From assembly GCA_934177725.1 (NCBI GenBank), contig CAKPPO010000014.1, positions 1 to 47,739 of the forward strand: a DNA stretch of 47,739 nt, given 5' to 3'. Of this stretch, positions 23,621 to 30,890 are shown in pieces (position 1 is the first letter of the stretch; each line of letters starts with the position of its first letter). The notes beneath the pieces are model-generated. The model ran no database searches. It saw nothing but the letters and a program-made list of their open reading frames with translations, and had not been told where the DNA came from. This stretch comes from an uncultured Clostridia bacterium (GTDB lineage Bacteria; Bacillota; Clostridia; TANB77; CAG-508). Made by a program: the position numbers and the translations under genes.

Positions 23621-23731
23621 GATTAAAAAACGAGTAGTACTAGGAAAACAAGAAAATTTTTATGAAATAATACGTTTGTATATTGAAGAAAAATTTTCGA
23701 AGTTTGACAACGTAATACGAAGTTTATAATC
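23621..23731 (+). repeat. Family A structured element, copy 4 (before rpsN)
   Basis: GATTAAAAAAC (23621-23631) pairs with GTTTATAATC (23722-23731), a different sequence from copies 2 and 3 that still forms the closing helix. The conserved boxes remain (CGAGTAGTACTAGGAAAAC; TTTGACAACGTAATACGAAG) and the central hairpin is ATAC/GTAT. The stem sequence differs while the boxes persist, which supports selection on structure. Confidence 0.6.
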
Positions 23732-23755
23732 AAAATTTAAGAAAGGAGAAAGCCA

Positions 23756-23941
23756 ATGGCTAAACTATCTTTAAAAGTAAAACAAGCAAGAGAACAAAAA
23801 TACAAAACAAGAGAATACAATAGATGCAAAATCTGTGGAAGACCACATGCTTATATTAGAAAATACGGAATATGCCGTGTATGCTTTAGAGAATTAGCAC
23901 ACAAAGGTGAAATTCCTGGAGTTAAAAAAGCAAGTTGGTAA
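23756..23941 (+). CDS. rpsN: Ribosomal protein S14, zinc-binding type
   Basis: S14 is a small-subunit head protein. The 61-residue form with NRCKICGRPHAYIRKYGICR followed by VCFRE has two CxxC pairs and is the short, zinc-binding type usual in Gram-positive bacteria. AAAGGAGAAAG precedes the ATG. Confidence 0.97.
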   Translation: MAKLSLKVKQAREQKYKTREYNRCKICGRPHAYIRKYGICRVCFRELAHKGEIPGVKKASW

Positions 23942-23955
23942 AAATTAAAATTAAA

Positions 23956-23986
23956 GTAAGGAAAACATAAAAATGTGACCCCTTAC
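23956..23986 (+). repeat. Family D hairpin, copy 1 (before rpsH)
   Basis: GTAAGG (23956-23961) pairs with CCTTAC (23981-23986); then CGAAGAAAAGGAGGGAAAAT, shared in near-identical form with the other D copies. The hairpin lies just before the ribosome binding site. Confidence 0.55.
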
Positions 23987-24012
23987 CGAAGAAAAGGAGG
24001 GAAAATATTTAA

Positions 24013-24411
24013 ATGAATACAACAGACCCAATAGCAGATATGCTAACAAGAATAAGAAACGCAAATAGCTCAAAACATAAAACAGTTGATGTTCCAGCTT
24101 CTAATATGAAAAAAGCTATAGCAAAAATATTATTTGAAGAAGGATATATAAAATCATTTGAAGAAATTAATGATGATACACAAGGAATTATAAGAATCAC
24201 ATTAAAATATGATGAAAAAGGTGCTAGAGTAATCGACGGTTTAAGAAGAATTAGTAAACCAGGATTAAGAGTATATGCATCAAAAGACGAATTACCACAA
24301 GTTTTAAACGGATTAGGAATAGCTTTAATTTCTACTTCAAAAGGAATCAAAACTGATAAAGAAGCAAGAAAAGAAGGACTAGGCGGAGAAGTTCTAGCTT
24401 ACGTATGGTAA
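24013..24411 (+). CDS. rpsH: Ribosomal protein S8
   Basis: S8 binds 16S rRNA helix 21 and represses the spc operon in Escherichia coli. The 132-residue protein starts MNTTDPIADMLTRIRNANSS and ends with the signature STSKGIKTDKEARKEGLGGE and VLAYVW. AAAGGAGGGAAA lies upstream, after a family D hairpin. Confidence 0.98.
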   Translation: MNTTDPIADMLTRIRNANSSKHKTVDVPASNMKKAIAKILFEEGYIKSFEEINDDTQGIIRITLKYDEKGARVIDGLRRISKPGLRVYASKDELPQVLNGLGIALISTSKGIKTDKEARKEGLGGEVLAYVW

Positions 24412-24435
24412 TTAAACTATAATAAAGAAATGCAA

Positions 24436-24462
24436 GTAAGGTGGATTTTAATATCACCTTAC
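24436..24462 (+). repeat. Family D hairpin, copy 2 (before rplF)
   Basis: GTAAGGTG (24436-24443) pairs with CACCTTAC (24455-24462); followed by CAGAAAAAGGAGGGAAAAC. Two base pairs longer than copies 1 and 3. Confidence 0.6.
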
Positions 24463-24486
24463 CAGAAAAAGGAGGGAAAACTAAAC

Positions 24487-25026
24487 ATGTCAAGAATAGG
24501 AAATAAACCTATTACTGTACCAGAAGGTGTAGAAGTAAAATTAGACGGACACCACTTAACAGTAAAAGGACCTAAAGGAACATTAGAAAGAGATATTCAT
24601 AAAAACATAACTGTTTCTATAGATGGAAATGTTATTACAGTAACAAGACCAAATGATGAAGCAGAAAATAGAAGTTTACATGGATTAACAAGAACATTAA
24701 TCTCTAACATGATAGAAGGTGTTCTTAATGAATACAAAAAAGAATTACAAATAGTTGGTGTTGGATATAGAGCACAAAAACAAGGAAACAAATTAGTAAT
24801 GAACTTAGGTTACTCTCATCCAGTAGAAATGGAAGAACCAGAAGGAATTACATTTGAAGTACCAAATGCTAACACAATTATAGTAAGAGGAATTGATAAA
24901 GAAACAGTTGGTCAAACAGCAGCAGTTGTTAGAACAAAAAGACCACCAGAAGTTTACCATGGAAAAGGTATTAAATATGCTGATGAACATATTAGAAGAA
25001 AAGAAGGTAAAGCTGGTAAGAAATAA
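24487..25026 (+). CDS. rplF: Ribosomal protein L6
   Basis: L6 lies near the GTPase-associated centre. The 179-residue protein starts MSRIGNKPITVPEGVEVKLD and has VKGPKGTLERDI, the GVGYRAQKQGNKLVMNLGYS region and the C-terminal RPPEVYHGKGIKYADEHIRR. The start at 24487 matches the family N-terminus and the AAGGAGGG site. Confidence 0.97.
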   Translation: MSRIGNKPITVPEGVEVKLDGHHLTVKGPKGTLERDIHKNITVSIDGNVITVTRPNDEAENRSLHGLTRTLISNMIEGVLNEYKKELQIVGVGYRAQKQGNKLVMNLGYSHPVEMEEPEGITFEVPNANTIIVRGIDKETVGQTAAVVRTKRPPEVYHGKGIKYADEHIRRKEGKAGKK

Positions 25027-25059
25027 AACTTAAATTGAATAAAAGAGGATAACTAGAGC

Positions 25060-25150
25060 CATTTGAACACTGATTCACACGGGAAGGAAATATTCCTTAA
25101 CCTGAGTGGAAAAGAACAAAAGGTAAGGAGTGTCCCCTAACCTTAATAGA
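25060..25150 (+). repeat. Family C structured spacer, copy 1 (before rplR)
   Basis: Boxes: TTTGAACACTGATTCACAC, hairpin AAGGAAATATTCCTT, AACCTGAGTGG, and GGTAAGGAGTGTCCC. ACACT near the start can pair with AGTGT near the end, and TTCAC with GAGTG inside, giving a branched fold. The rpsK spacer has the same order of boxes. Confidence 0.6.
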
Positions 25151-25165
25151 AAGGAGAAATCAAGA

Positions 25166-25525
25166 ATGATTACAAAAACAGATAGAAAAGCTGAAAGAAC
25201 TAGAAGACATATAAGAGTACGTAGAAAAATTAGCGGAACAGCTGATTGTCCAAGATTATGTGTTTATAGAAGTAATAAAAATCTTTTTGTTCAAGTAATT
25301 GATGACGTAGCAGGAGTTACTCTTTGCCAAGCATCTACTTTAGATAAAGAAGTAAAAACAAAACATGCTAACAAAGAAGCTGCTAAAGAAGTAGGAGCAT
25401 TAATTGCAAAAAGAGCAATGGAAAAAAATATTAAAGCTGTTGTTTATGACAGAGGTGGATACATATATCACGGAGTTGTAAAGGAATTAGCTGAAGCTGC
25501 AAGAGAAGCAGGACTAGAATTTTAA
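25166..25525 (+). CDS. rplR: Ribosomal protein L18
   Basis: L18 binds 5S rRNA with L5. The 119-residue protein starts MITKTDRKAERTRRHIRVRR, with GTADCPRLCVYRSNKNLFVQ, VIDDVAGVTL and VVYDRGGYIYHGVVKELAEA. The start at 25166 is set by AAAGGAGAAATC upstream and the family N-terminus. Confidence 0.97.
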   Translation: MITKTDRKAERTRRHIRVRRKISGTADCPRLCVYRSNKNLFVQVIDDVAGVTLCQASTLDKEVKTKHANKEAAKEVGALIAKRAMEKNIKAVVYDRGGYIYHGVVKELAEAAREAGLEF

Positions 25526-25539
25526 TAGAGATAAATAGT

Positions 25540-25558
25540 GTAAGGAGTAAAACCTTAC
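25540..25558 (+). repeat. Family D hairpin, copy 3 (before rpsE)
   Basis: GTAAGG (25540-25545) pairs with CCTTAC (25553-25558), loop of 7; followed by CGAGGAAAAAAGGAGGGAAA. The same hairpin and tail stand before rpsH and rplF. Confidence 0.55.
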
Positions 25559-25583
25559 CGAGGAAAAAAGGAGGGAAAATAAA

Positions 25584-26075
25584 GTGCACGAAGAGAATAC
25601 ACCAGAATTAAAAGAAAAAGTTGTTGCAATTAACAGAGTTGCAAAAGTTGTAAAAGGTGGTAGAACTTTCCGTTTTAGTGCTGTTGTAGTTGTAGGAGAC
25701 GAAGCAGGACACGTAGGTGTAGGAAATGGAAAAGCAGCAGAAGTTCCAGATGCAATTAAAAAAGCTATTCAAGAAGCTAAAAAGAACTTAATAGAAGTTC
25801 CAATCGTAGGAACAACAATACCACACGAATTTATAGGAAAATTTGGTAGCGCAAGTGTTATGTTAAAACCAGCTGCAGAAGGTACTGGAATCATAGCAGG
25901 AGGAAGCGTAAGACCAGTTATAGAACTTGCTGGATATAGAGATATCCGTACTAAAGTTTTAGGAACAAATAATCCAAGAAACGTAGTATATGCTACAATC
26001 GAAGGATTAAAGAAAATGCAAACTATAGAGCAAGTTGCTGCAAAAAGAGGCAAAAAAGTAGAAGATATATTATAA
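25584..26075 (+). CDS. rpsE: Ribosomal protein S5
   Basis: S5 helps decode accurately and unwind mRNA at the entry site. The 163-residue protein has VVAINRVAKVVKGGRTFRFS, VGNGKAAEVPDAIKKA, and GSVRPVIELAGYRDIRTKVL followed by GTNNPRNVVYAT. The start is GTG at 25584, 8-9 bases after AAGGAGGG. Only 30 bases separate it from rplO, so the usual rpmD is missing. Confidence 0.97.
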   Translation: MHEENTPELKEKVVAINRVAKVVKGGRTFRFSAVVVVGDEAGHVGVGNGKAAEVPDAIKKAIQEAKKNLIEVPIVGTTIPHEFIGKFGSASVMLKPAAEGTGIIAGGSVRPVIELAGYRDIRTKVLGTNNPRNVVYATIEGLKKMQTIEQVAAKRGKKVEDIL

Positions 26076-26105
26076 AATTAAAAACAGAGGAGGTGTAATC
26101 CCATA

Positions 26106-26540
26106 ATGAAATTAGACGAATTAAAACCAGCACAAAAAACAGAAACAAAGAAAAGAGTAGGACGTGGAATCGGTTCAGGTCTTGGAAAAACATCAGGAAG
26201 AGGTCATAAAGGACAAAAAGCAAGATCTGGTGGAGGTGTTAGACGTGGATTCGAAGGAGGTCAAACACCATTATATAGAAGATTACCAAAAAGAGGATTT
26301 ACAAATATCCATGCTAAAAATTATACAGAAGTAACTTTAACAATGCTTAACAAATCAAGCAAAGACGAAGTAACTGCTGAAACATTAATAGCAGATGGTA
26401 TTATATCTAAAGCAAACGACGGAATAGTTGTAATTGCTACAGGTACATTAGAGAAAAAATTAACTGTTAAAGCTGTAAGATTCACTAAAGGAGCTAAGGA
26501 AAAAATAGAAGCTTTAGGTGGAAAGACAGAGGTGATTTAG
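26106..26540 (+). CDS. rplO: Ribosomal protein L15
   Basis: L15 is a late-assembling large-subunit protein. The 144-residue protein starts MKLDELKPAQKTETKKRVGR and has the basic, Gly-rich GRGHKGQKARSGGGVRRGFE and GGQTPLYRRLPKRGF. The stop TAG touches the TTG start of secY. Confidence 0.97.
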   Translation: MKLDELKPAQKTETKKRVGRGIGSGLGKTSGRGHKGQKARSGGGVRRGFEGGQTPLYRRLPKRGFTNIHAKNYTEVTLTMLNKSSKDEVTAETLIADGIISKANDGIVVIATGTLEKKLTVKAVRFTKGAKEKIEALGGKTEVI

Positions 26541-27857
26541 TTGTTTAAAACAATAAAAAACGCACTAAAAACACCTGATGTTAGAAAGAAATTATTATAT
26601 ACATTAATCTTAATAGTAATATTTAGATTAGGATGTTACATAACAGTTCCAGGTGTAGATAATTTTCAATTAGCAGAAGTATTTAATGGTCAAGGAATGG
26701 CATCACTTATAGATTTAATATCAGGAGGAGCTTTTTCTCGTTTATCTATTTTTGCTATGTCAATTAGTCCATATATCACAGCTTCAATTGTTATTCAATT
26801 ATTAGGAATGGTTATACCAGCACTAGAAAGATTAACAAAAGAAGGTGGAGAAGAAGGAAGAAACAAAATTAATCGCTATACTAAATTATTAACAGTAGTA
26901 TTAGCATTAATAGAAGGATTAGGAATTTACTTATCTTATCGTTCTTCTGGAATATTTATAGATACTACATTTATGACAGGAGCAACTGTTGTAATATCAT
27001 TAATGGCAGGAACTGCATTACTTATGTGGCTTGGAGACCAAATTACAAGCAAAGGTATAGGAAATGGTATTTCTATAATTATCTTTGTTGGTATAGTAGC
27101 AGGACTTCCAAGTGCAGTTACAACAATTTGGAATCTAATATTTGGAACAGGAGCATTCTCTACAACAGGTTTATTAATAGCATTAGCAATTATAGTAGGT
27201 GCTATACTATTAGTAGCAGGAGTTGTATTTGTACAACAAGCTGAACGTAGAGTTCCAGTACAATATTCAAAAAGAGTAGTTGGAAGAAAAATGGTAGGAG
27301 CACAAAATACAAACATACCATTAAAACTTGCTATGGCAGGTGTAATGCCAGTAATTTTTGCTTCATCATTTATGACATTTCCAGCTATGATAATCCAAAT
27401 GTTTGTGCCAGATATAGCTACACAAACAGGATTCTGGAATGTAATATATAATTTCTCAATTGCAACATCAACATCAAATGTAGCAATTGGATATTCAATA
27501 GCTAACGCAATAATTTACCTACTATTAATCTTAGGATTCACATATTTCTATACTTATGCAACATTTAATCCAGCAGAAGTATCAAATAATATTAAGAAAA
27601 ATGGTGGATTCATACCAGGAATAAGAGCAGGAAAACCAACAACAGATTATTTATCATCAATAATTTCAAAATTAACACTATTTGGAGGAGTTTTCTTAGC
27701 AGTAATTGCTATTATACCAATGCTTCTAAGATTTACATCTTTAAATATTGCATTTGGTGGTACTTCAATATTAATCGTAGTTGGAGTTGCATTAGAAACA
27801 GTACAACAATTAGAATCACAACTTGTAATGAGACATTACAAAGGATTCTTAGAATAA
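26541..27857 (+). CDS. secY: Preprotein translocase subunit SecY
   Basis: SecY is the channel through which unfolded proteins cross or enter the membrane. The 438-residue protein has ten hydrophobic segments, with PGVDNFQLAEVFNGQ near the start, SIFAMSISPYITASIVIQLL, the cytoplasmic loop AERRVPVQYSKRVVGRKMVG, and FTYFYTYATFNPAEVSNNIK with KNGGFIPGIRAGKPT. The start is TTG at 26541, 5 bases after GAGGTG. Two terminator-like hairpins follow, so the transcript at least partly ends here. Confidence 0.98.
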   Translation: MFKTIKNALKTPDVRKKLLYTLILIVIFRLGCYITVPGVDNFQLAEVFNGQGMASLIDLISGGAFSRLSIFAMSISPYITASIVIQLLGMVIPALERLTKEGGEEGRNKINRYTKLLTVVLALIEGLGIYLSYRSSGIFIDTTFMTGATVVISLMAGTALLMWLGDQITSKGIGNGISIIIFVGIVAGLPSAVTTIWNLIFGTGAFSTTGLLIALAIIVGAILLVAGVVFVQQAERRVPVQYSKRVVGRKMVGAQNTNIPLKLAMAGVMPVIFASSFMTFPAMIIQMFVPDIATQTGFWNVIYNFSIATSTSNVAIGYSIANAIIYLLLILGFTYFYTYATFNPAEVSNNIKKNGGFIPGIRAGKPTTDYLSSIISKLTLFGGVFLAVIAIIPMLLRFTSLNIAFGGTSILIVVGVALETVQQLESQLVMRHYKGFLE

Positions 27858-27867
27858 AAATAAAAAA

Positions 27868-27933
27868 ATGGATGCGATATAAGCATCTATTTTTTTAGCT
27901 GTTTTTGGGGACGGAGCAAAAAAACAGCTTTTT
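27868..27933 (+). terminator. Two successive terminator hairpins after secY
   Basis: ATGGATGC (27868-27875) pairs with GCATCTAT (27883-27890), then six T. Next AGCTGTTTTT (27897-27906) pairs with AAAAACAGCT (27920-27929), then TTTTT; its loop contains GGGGACGGAGC, the dispersed GGGGACGG signature. Confidence 0.8.
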
Positions 27934-28010
27934 AGATAATAAAAAAATTAATTATTTTTATTTTTATTAAAAATTTATAAAAAAATGTATACTTAACAAC
28001 TAAAAAAAGA

Positions 28011-28016
28011 TATAAT
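28011..28016 (+). promoter_or_regulatory. Probable -10 box of an adk promoter
   Basis: TATAAT at 28011-28016, about 45 bases before the adk start and after the secY terminators. No good -35 hexamer at the right distance, so the promoter is uncertain. Confidence 0.4.
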
Positions 28017-28061
28017 ATATAAAGAATGTATGGAAAGACAAATGAAAAGGAGAAAAAATTT

Positions 28062-28724
28062 ATGAATATTATAATGTTAGGAAAACCTGGCTCAGGAAAA
28101 GGAACAGTAGGAAAAATGTTGTCTGAGAGTTTAAATATTACACATATATCAAGTGGAGAATTATTTAGAAGTTATATAAAAAAAGCAGGAGAAATTGGAA
28201 AAGAAATAGATAAATATGTATCACAAGGAAAATTAGTTCCGGACGATTTAGCAATAAAATTAGTAGAAAAAAGATTACAAGAAATAGATTGCAAAAATGG
28301 AGTAATATTAGATGGATTTCCAAGAACAGTAAAACAAGCCGAAGAATTAGATAAGTTTTTTAAGCAAAAAGGTTGCAAAATAGATATAGCAGTAGAATTA
28401 AGATTATCAGACCAAGATATAATAGACAGAATAGTAAAAAGAATGGTATGTTCAAATGTGGATTGTAGAGAAATATATAATACAGAATTTAAGAAACCAA
28501 AACAAGAAGGAATATGCGATAAATGTGGAAGTAAACTTATAAAAAGAGAAGATGATACAATAGAAACAGTTGAACAAAGACTAAAAACGTATTATGAAAC
28601 ATCAGCAAAACTAATAGATTATTATAAAGAACAAGATTTATTATATGCAGTTAAATTAAATATACATTCAGGAAAAACTTCAGAAGATGTGGCAAAAGAA
28701 GTAAAAGAATATTTAAATAAATAA
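28062..28724 (+). CDS. adk: Adenylate kinase, zinc-lid type
   Basis: Adenylate kinase converts ATP and AMP to two ADP. The 220-residue protein starts MNIIMLGKPGSGKGTVGKML (Walker A) and has SSGELFR, VILDGFPRT and a LID with four Cys (MVCSNVDC ... GICDKCGSKL), which binds structural zinc in Gram-positive enzymes. The first Gly of the P-loop motif is preceded by GKP where GAP is usual. The start at 28062 has AAAAGGAG upstream; the frame is open earlier but without a site. Confidence 0.96.
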   Translation: MNIIMLGKPGSGKGTVGKMLSESLNITHISSGELFRSYIKKAGEIGKEIDKYVSQGKLVPDDLAIKLVEKRLQEIDCKNGVILDGFPRTVKQAEELDKFFKQKGCKIDIAVELRLSDQDIIDRIVKRMVCSNVDCREIYNTEFKKPKQEGICDKCGSKLIKREDDTIETVEQRLKTYYETSAKLIDYYKEQDLLYAVKLNIHSGKTSEDVAKEVKEYLNK

Positions 28725-28739
28725 AAAGAAAATCCAAGA

Positions 28740-28776
28740 AAAAGCTAGAAAAAATGTTTATTTTTTCTAGCTTTTA
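28740..28776 (+). terminator. Terminator after adk
   Basis: AAAGCTAGAAAAAA (28741-28754) pairs with TTTTTTCTAGCTTT (28761-28774). TATAAT at 28780-28785 just after it (TTTATT 17 bases before) may be a weak promoter for map. Confidence 0.7.
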
Positions 28777-28819
28777 TGTTATAATGAATGTTAGTGGGTA
28801 AGAGAAAGAAGGAAAAATA

Positions 28820-29590
28820 ATGGTAACAATAAAATCAAAACAAGAAATAGAAAAAATGAGAGAAGCTTGTAAAATTGCAGATTTAGCACAAAGAGCAGTA
28901 GAAAAAGCAATAAAGCCAGGAGTTTCTACATGGGAACTAGATAAAATTGCAGAAAACGAAATGAGAAAATATGGTGCGATTCCAGCAGAAAAAGGTTATC
29001 CAAGTGGAGTGAAAGGAGTTCCAGACTTTCCGGGTTCAATATGTGCATCTGTAAATGACGAAGTAATACATGGAATACCATCTAAAAGAGTTATATTAAG
29101 AGAAGGAGATATAATTAGCATAGACTTAGTAGCTTATAAAGATGGATTTAATGGAGATTGTGCAAGAACATATGCAGTTGGAAAAATAGATAAAGCTTCA
29201 CAAAAATTAATAGAAGTAACAAAACAAGCCTTCTTTGAAGGAATTAAATATGCTAAAAAAGGCAATCGTATAGGAGATGTATCACATGCGATTGGAGAAT
29301 TCGTAGAAAAAAATGGATTCAATGTTGTAAAAGAATTTCAAGGACATGGAATAGGAAGACAAATGCATGAAGATCCGGGAATACCAAACTATGGAAAACA
29401 AGGAAGAGGAATAAGATTAGAACCGGGTATGACACTTGCTATAGAACCTATGGTAATGGCAGGTTCTGATGAAATTTTAGAATTAGAAGATGGTTGGACA
29501 ATAATAACAGAAGATGGACAAAGAGCAGCACATTATGAAAATACAATTTTAATTACAGAAAATGAGCCAGAAATCTTGACAAAGAATTAA
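28820..29590 (+). CDS. map: Methionine aminopeptidase, type I
   Basis: Removes the initiator methionine from new proteins using two metal ions. The 256-residue protein has VNDEVIHGIPSKR, GDIISIDLVAYKDGFNGDCA (two metal Asp), GHGIGRQMHEDPGIPN (metal His) and LAIEPMV (metal Glu), with the final Glu in AAHYENTILIT. AAGGAAAAA precedes the ATG. Confidence 0.96.
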   Translation: MVTIKSKQEIEKMREACKIADLAQRAVEKAIKPGVSTWELDKIAENEMRKYGAIPAEKGYPSGVKGVPDFPGSICASVNDEVIHGIPSKRVILREGDIISIDLVAYKDGFNGDCARTYAVGKIDKASQKLIEVTKQAFFEGIKYAKKGNRIGDVSHAIGEFVEKNGFNVVKEFQGHGIGRQMHEDPGIPNYGKQGRGIRLEPGMTLAIEPMVMAGSDEILELEDGWTIITEDGQRAAHYENTILITENEPEILTKN

Positions 29591-29690
29591 AAGTATTATA
29601 TACTATATTAGCTATTATATGCATAATTGGAAAATTATGTGACAAAATTTGATTTTTATTATACAAAATCATAGAAAATTGGAGGAAAAA

Positions 29691-29909
29691 ATGGCAAAAG
29701 AGGATGTTATTGAAATAGAAGGAACAGTGGTAGAAACATTACCAAATACAAACTTCAAAGTAGAACTTGAAAATGGACATCAAATATTAGCTCACATTTC
29801 TGGTAAATTAAGAATGAATTATATTAAAATTTTACCAGGAGACAAAGTAAAAGTAGAACTTTCACCATATGACTTAACAAGAGGACGTATTACTTGGAGA
29901 GCAAAATAA
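29691..29909 (+). CDS. infA: Translation initiation factor IF-1
   Basis: IF-1 covers the A site during initiation. The 72-residue S1-fold protein starts MAKEDVIEIEGTVVETLPNT and has FKVELENGHQILAHISGKLR and RGRITWRAK. The start at 29691 follows TTGGAGGAAAAA. A 176-base structured spacer follows. Confidence 0.97.
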   Translation: MAKEDVIEIEGTVVETLPNTNFKVELENGHQILAHISGKLRMNYIKILPGDKVKVELSPYDLTRGRITWRAK

Positions 29910-30085
29910 ATTAAGTTAAAAAAATTATGTAATACAAAGTAGGCTATGAGGTGCTTTGGTGAGGTGTATAAATCTCATTTAGCCTGATATCTTATACATC
30001 TGACCATTACACATCATATATTATGTATTACATAATTTTAATTAGGTTATAAAGATAATCAAAATTGCAGGAGGTGTGGTTAAGA
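29910..30085 (+). promoter_or_regulatory. Structured spacer between infA and rpmJ, possible pseudoknot
   Basis: A perfect 16-bp helix closes the spacer: AAAATTATGTAATACA (29921-29936) with TGTATTACATAATTTT (30024-30039). Directly inside, AGGCT (29941-29945) and TGAG (29947-29950) pair with CTCA (29974-29977) and AGCCT (29981-29985). The loop of that hairpin carries GGTGTATAA (29963-29971), which can pair over nine positions with TTATACATC (29992-30000) outside it. This gives a compact fold with a pseudoknot, such as ligand- or protein-binding leaders have. AGGAGGTG of rpmJ lies 30 bases after the closing helix. Confidence 0.65.
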
Positions 30086-30199
30086 ATGAAAGTAAGACCA
30101 TCAGTAAAGAAAATTTGCGAAAAATGCAAAATTATTAAAAGAAAAGGTGTTATTAGGGTAATTTGTGAAAATCCAAAACACAAACAAAGACAAGGTTAA
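30086..30199 (+). CDS. rpmJ: Ribosomal protein L36, zinc-binding type
   Basis: The smallest large-subunit protein, 37 residues. It starts MKVRPSVKKICEKCKIIKRK and ends NPKHKQRQG, with CxxC at 11 and 14, Cys27 and His32 as zinc ligands. GCAGGAGGTG lies 9 bases upstream. Large structured spacers stand on both sides. Confidence 0.97.
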   Translation: MKVRPSVKKICEKCKIIKRKGVIRVICENPKHKQRQG

Positions 30200-30399
30200 T
30201 TGTATACCAAAACTGATACTAACATAAATTAGAGGCGGCTGTAGATTCAATTTAGAATCTATAAAATCCAATTTATGTTTTTATACATGTCTATAAGAAG
30301 AATAAAGATTGGACCTTTCCAATGCATTTCACCTTTATACTTCTAAGATAGACAAACTATATTAATAATTAAAATAAAACATGGAGGTGCTAAAAAAGT
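30200..30399 (+). promoter_or_regulatory. Structured spacer between rpmJ and rpsM, two compound hairpins
   Basis: Hairpin 1: AACATAAATT (30221-30230) with AATTTATGTT (30270-30279), enclosing TAGATTC/GAATCTA (30242-30248 with 30255-30261). Hairpin 2: four stacked helices, GTCTAT/ATAGAC (30289-30294 with 30348-30353), AGAAG/CTTCT, ATAAAG/CTTTAT and ATTGG/CCAAT (30308-30312 with 30319-30323). The rpsM ribosome binding site GGAGGTG follows. This is a strong candidate for a protein-binding leader; the ligand is unknown. Confidence 0.6.
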
Positions 30400-30765
30400 A
30401 TGGCTCGTATAGCAGGAGTAGATTTACCTAGAGAAAAAAGAGTAGAAATAGGACTTACATATATATATGGTATAGGACTATCAACTTCTCAAAAAATATT
30501 AAAAGATGCTGGTGTAAATCCAGATACAAGAGTTAAAGATTTAACAGCAGAGCAAGAACAAGCAATAAGAAAAGCAATGGAAGGAATGACAGTAGAAGGA
30601 GACTTAAGAAGAGAAGTTGCTTTAAACATTAAAAGACTTACAGAAATTGGTTGTTATAGAGGAATAAGACATAGAAGAGGTCTTCCAGTAAGAGGACAAA
30701 GAACAAAAACTAATGCTCGTACAAGAAAAGGACCAAGAAAATTAGTAAGTAAAAGCAAGAAATAA
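30400..30765 (+). CDS. rpsM: Ribosomal protein S13
   Basis: S13 contacts the P-site tRNA and the large subunit. The 121-residue protein starts MARIAGVDLPREKRVEIGLT and has the H2TH-like region and the basic tail RGIRHRRGLPVRGQRTKTNA. ATG follows a GGAGGTG site. Confidence 0.98.
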   Translation: MARIAGVDLPREKRVEIGLTYIYGIGLSTSQKILKDAGVNPDTRVKDLTAEQEQAIRKAMEGMTVEGDLRREVALNIKRLTEIGCYRGIRHRRGLPVRGQRTKTNARTRKGPRKLVSKSKK

Positions 30766-30788
30766 TAGCAAGGAGAACACTACAGTTA

Positions 30789-30875
30789 TTTAAACACTAA
30801 TTCACAAGGGAAAGGAAAATCCTTGAACCAAGTGAGAGTGAAAAAAAAGTAAGGAGAGTGTCCCTGACATATAAT
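30789..30875 (+). repeat. Family C structured spacer, copy 2 (before rpsK)
   Basis: Boxes: TTTAAACACTAATTCACAAG, hairpin AAGGAAAATCCTT, GAACCAAGTGAGAGTG and GTAAGGAGAGTGTCCC. It aligns with the rplR spacer, keeps the ACACT/AGTGT pair, and has a different loop in the AAGG...CCTT hairpin. Confidence 0.6.
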
Positions 30876-30890
30876 AAGGAGGTAAAACAA

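Noticed and set aside
26936..27316. 126-codon minus-strand frame inside secY
   Set aside because: Shadow of the hydrophobic segments of SecY, no expression signals.
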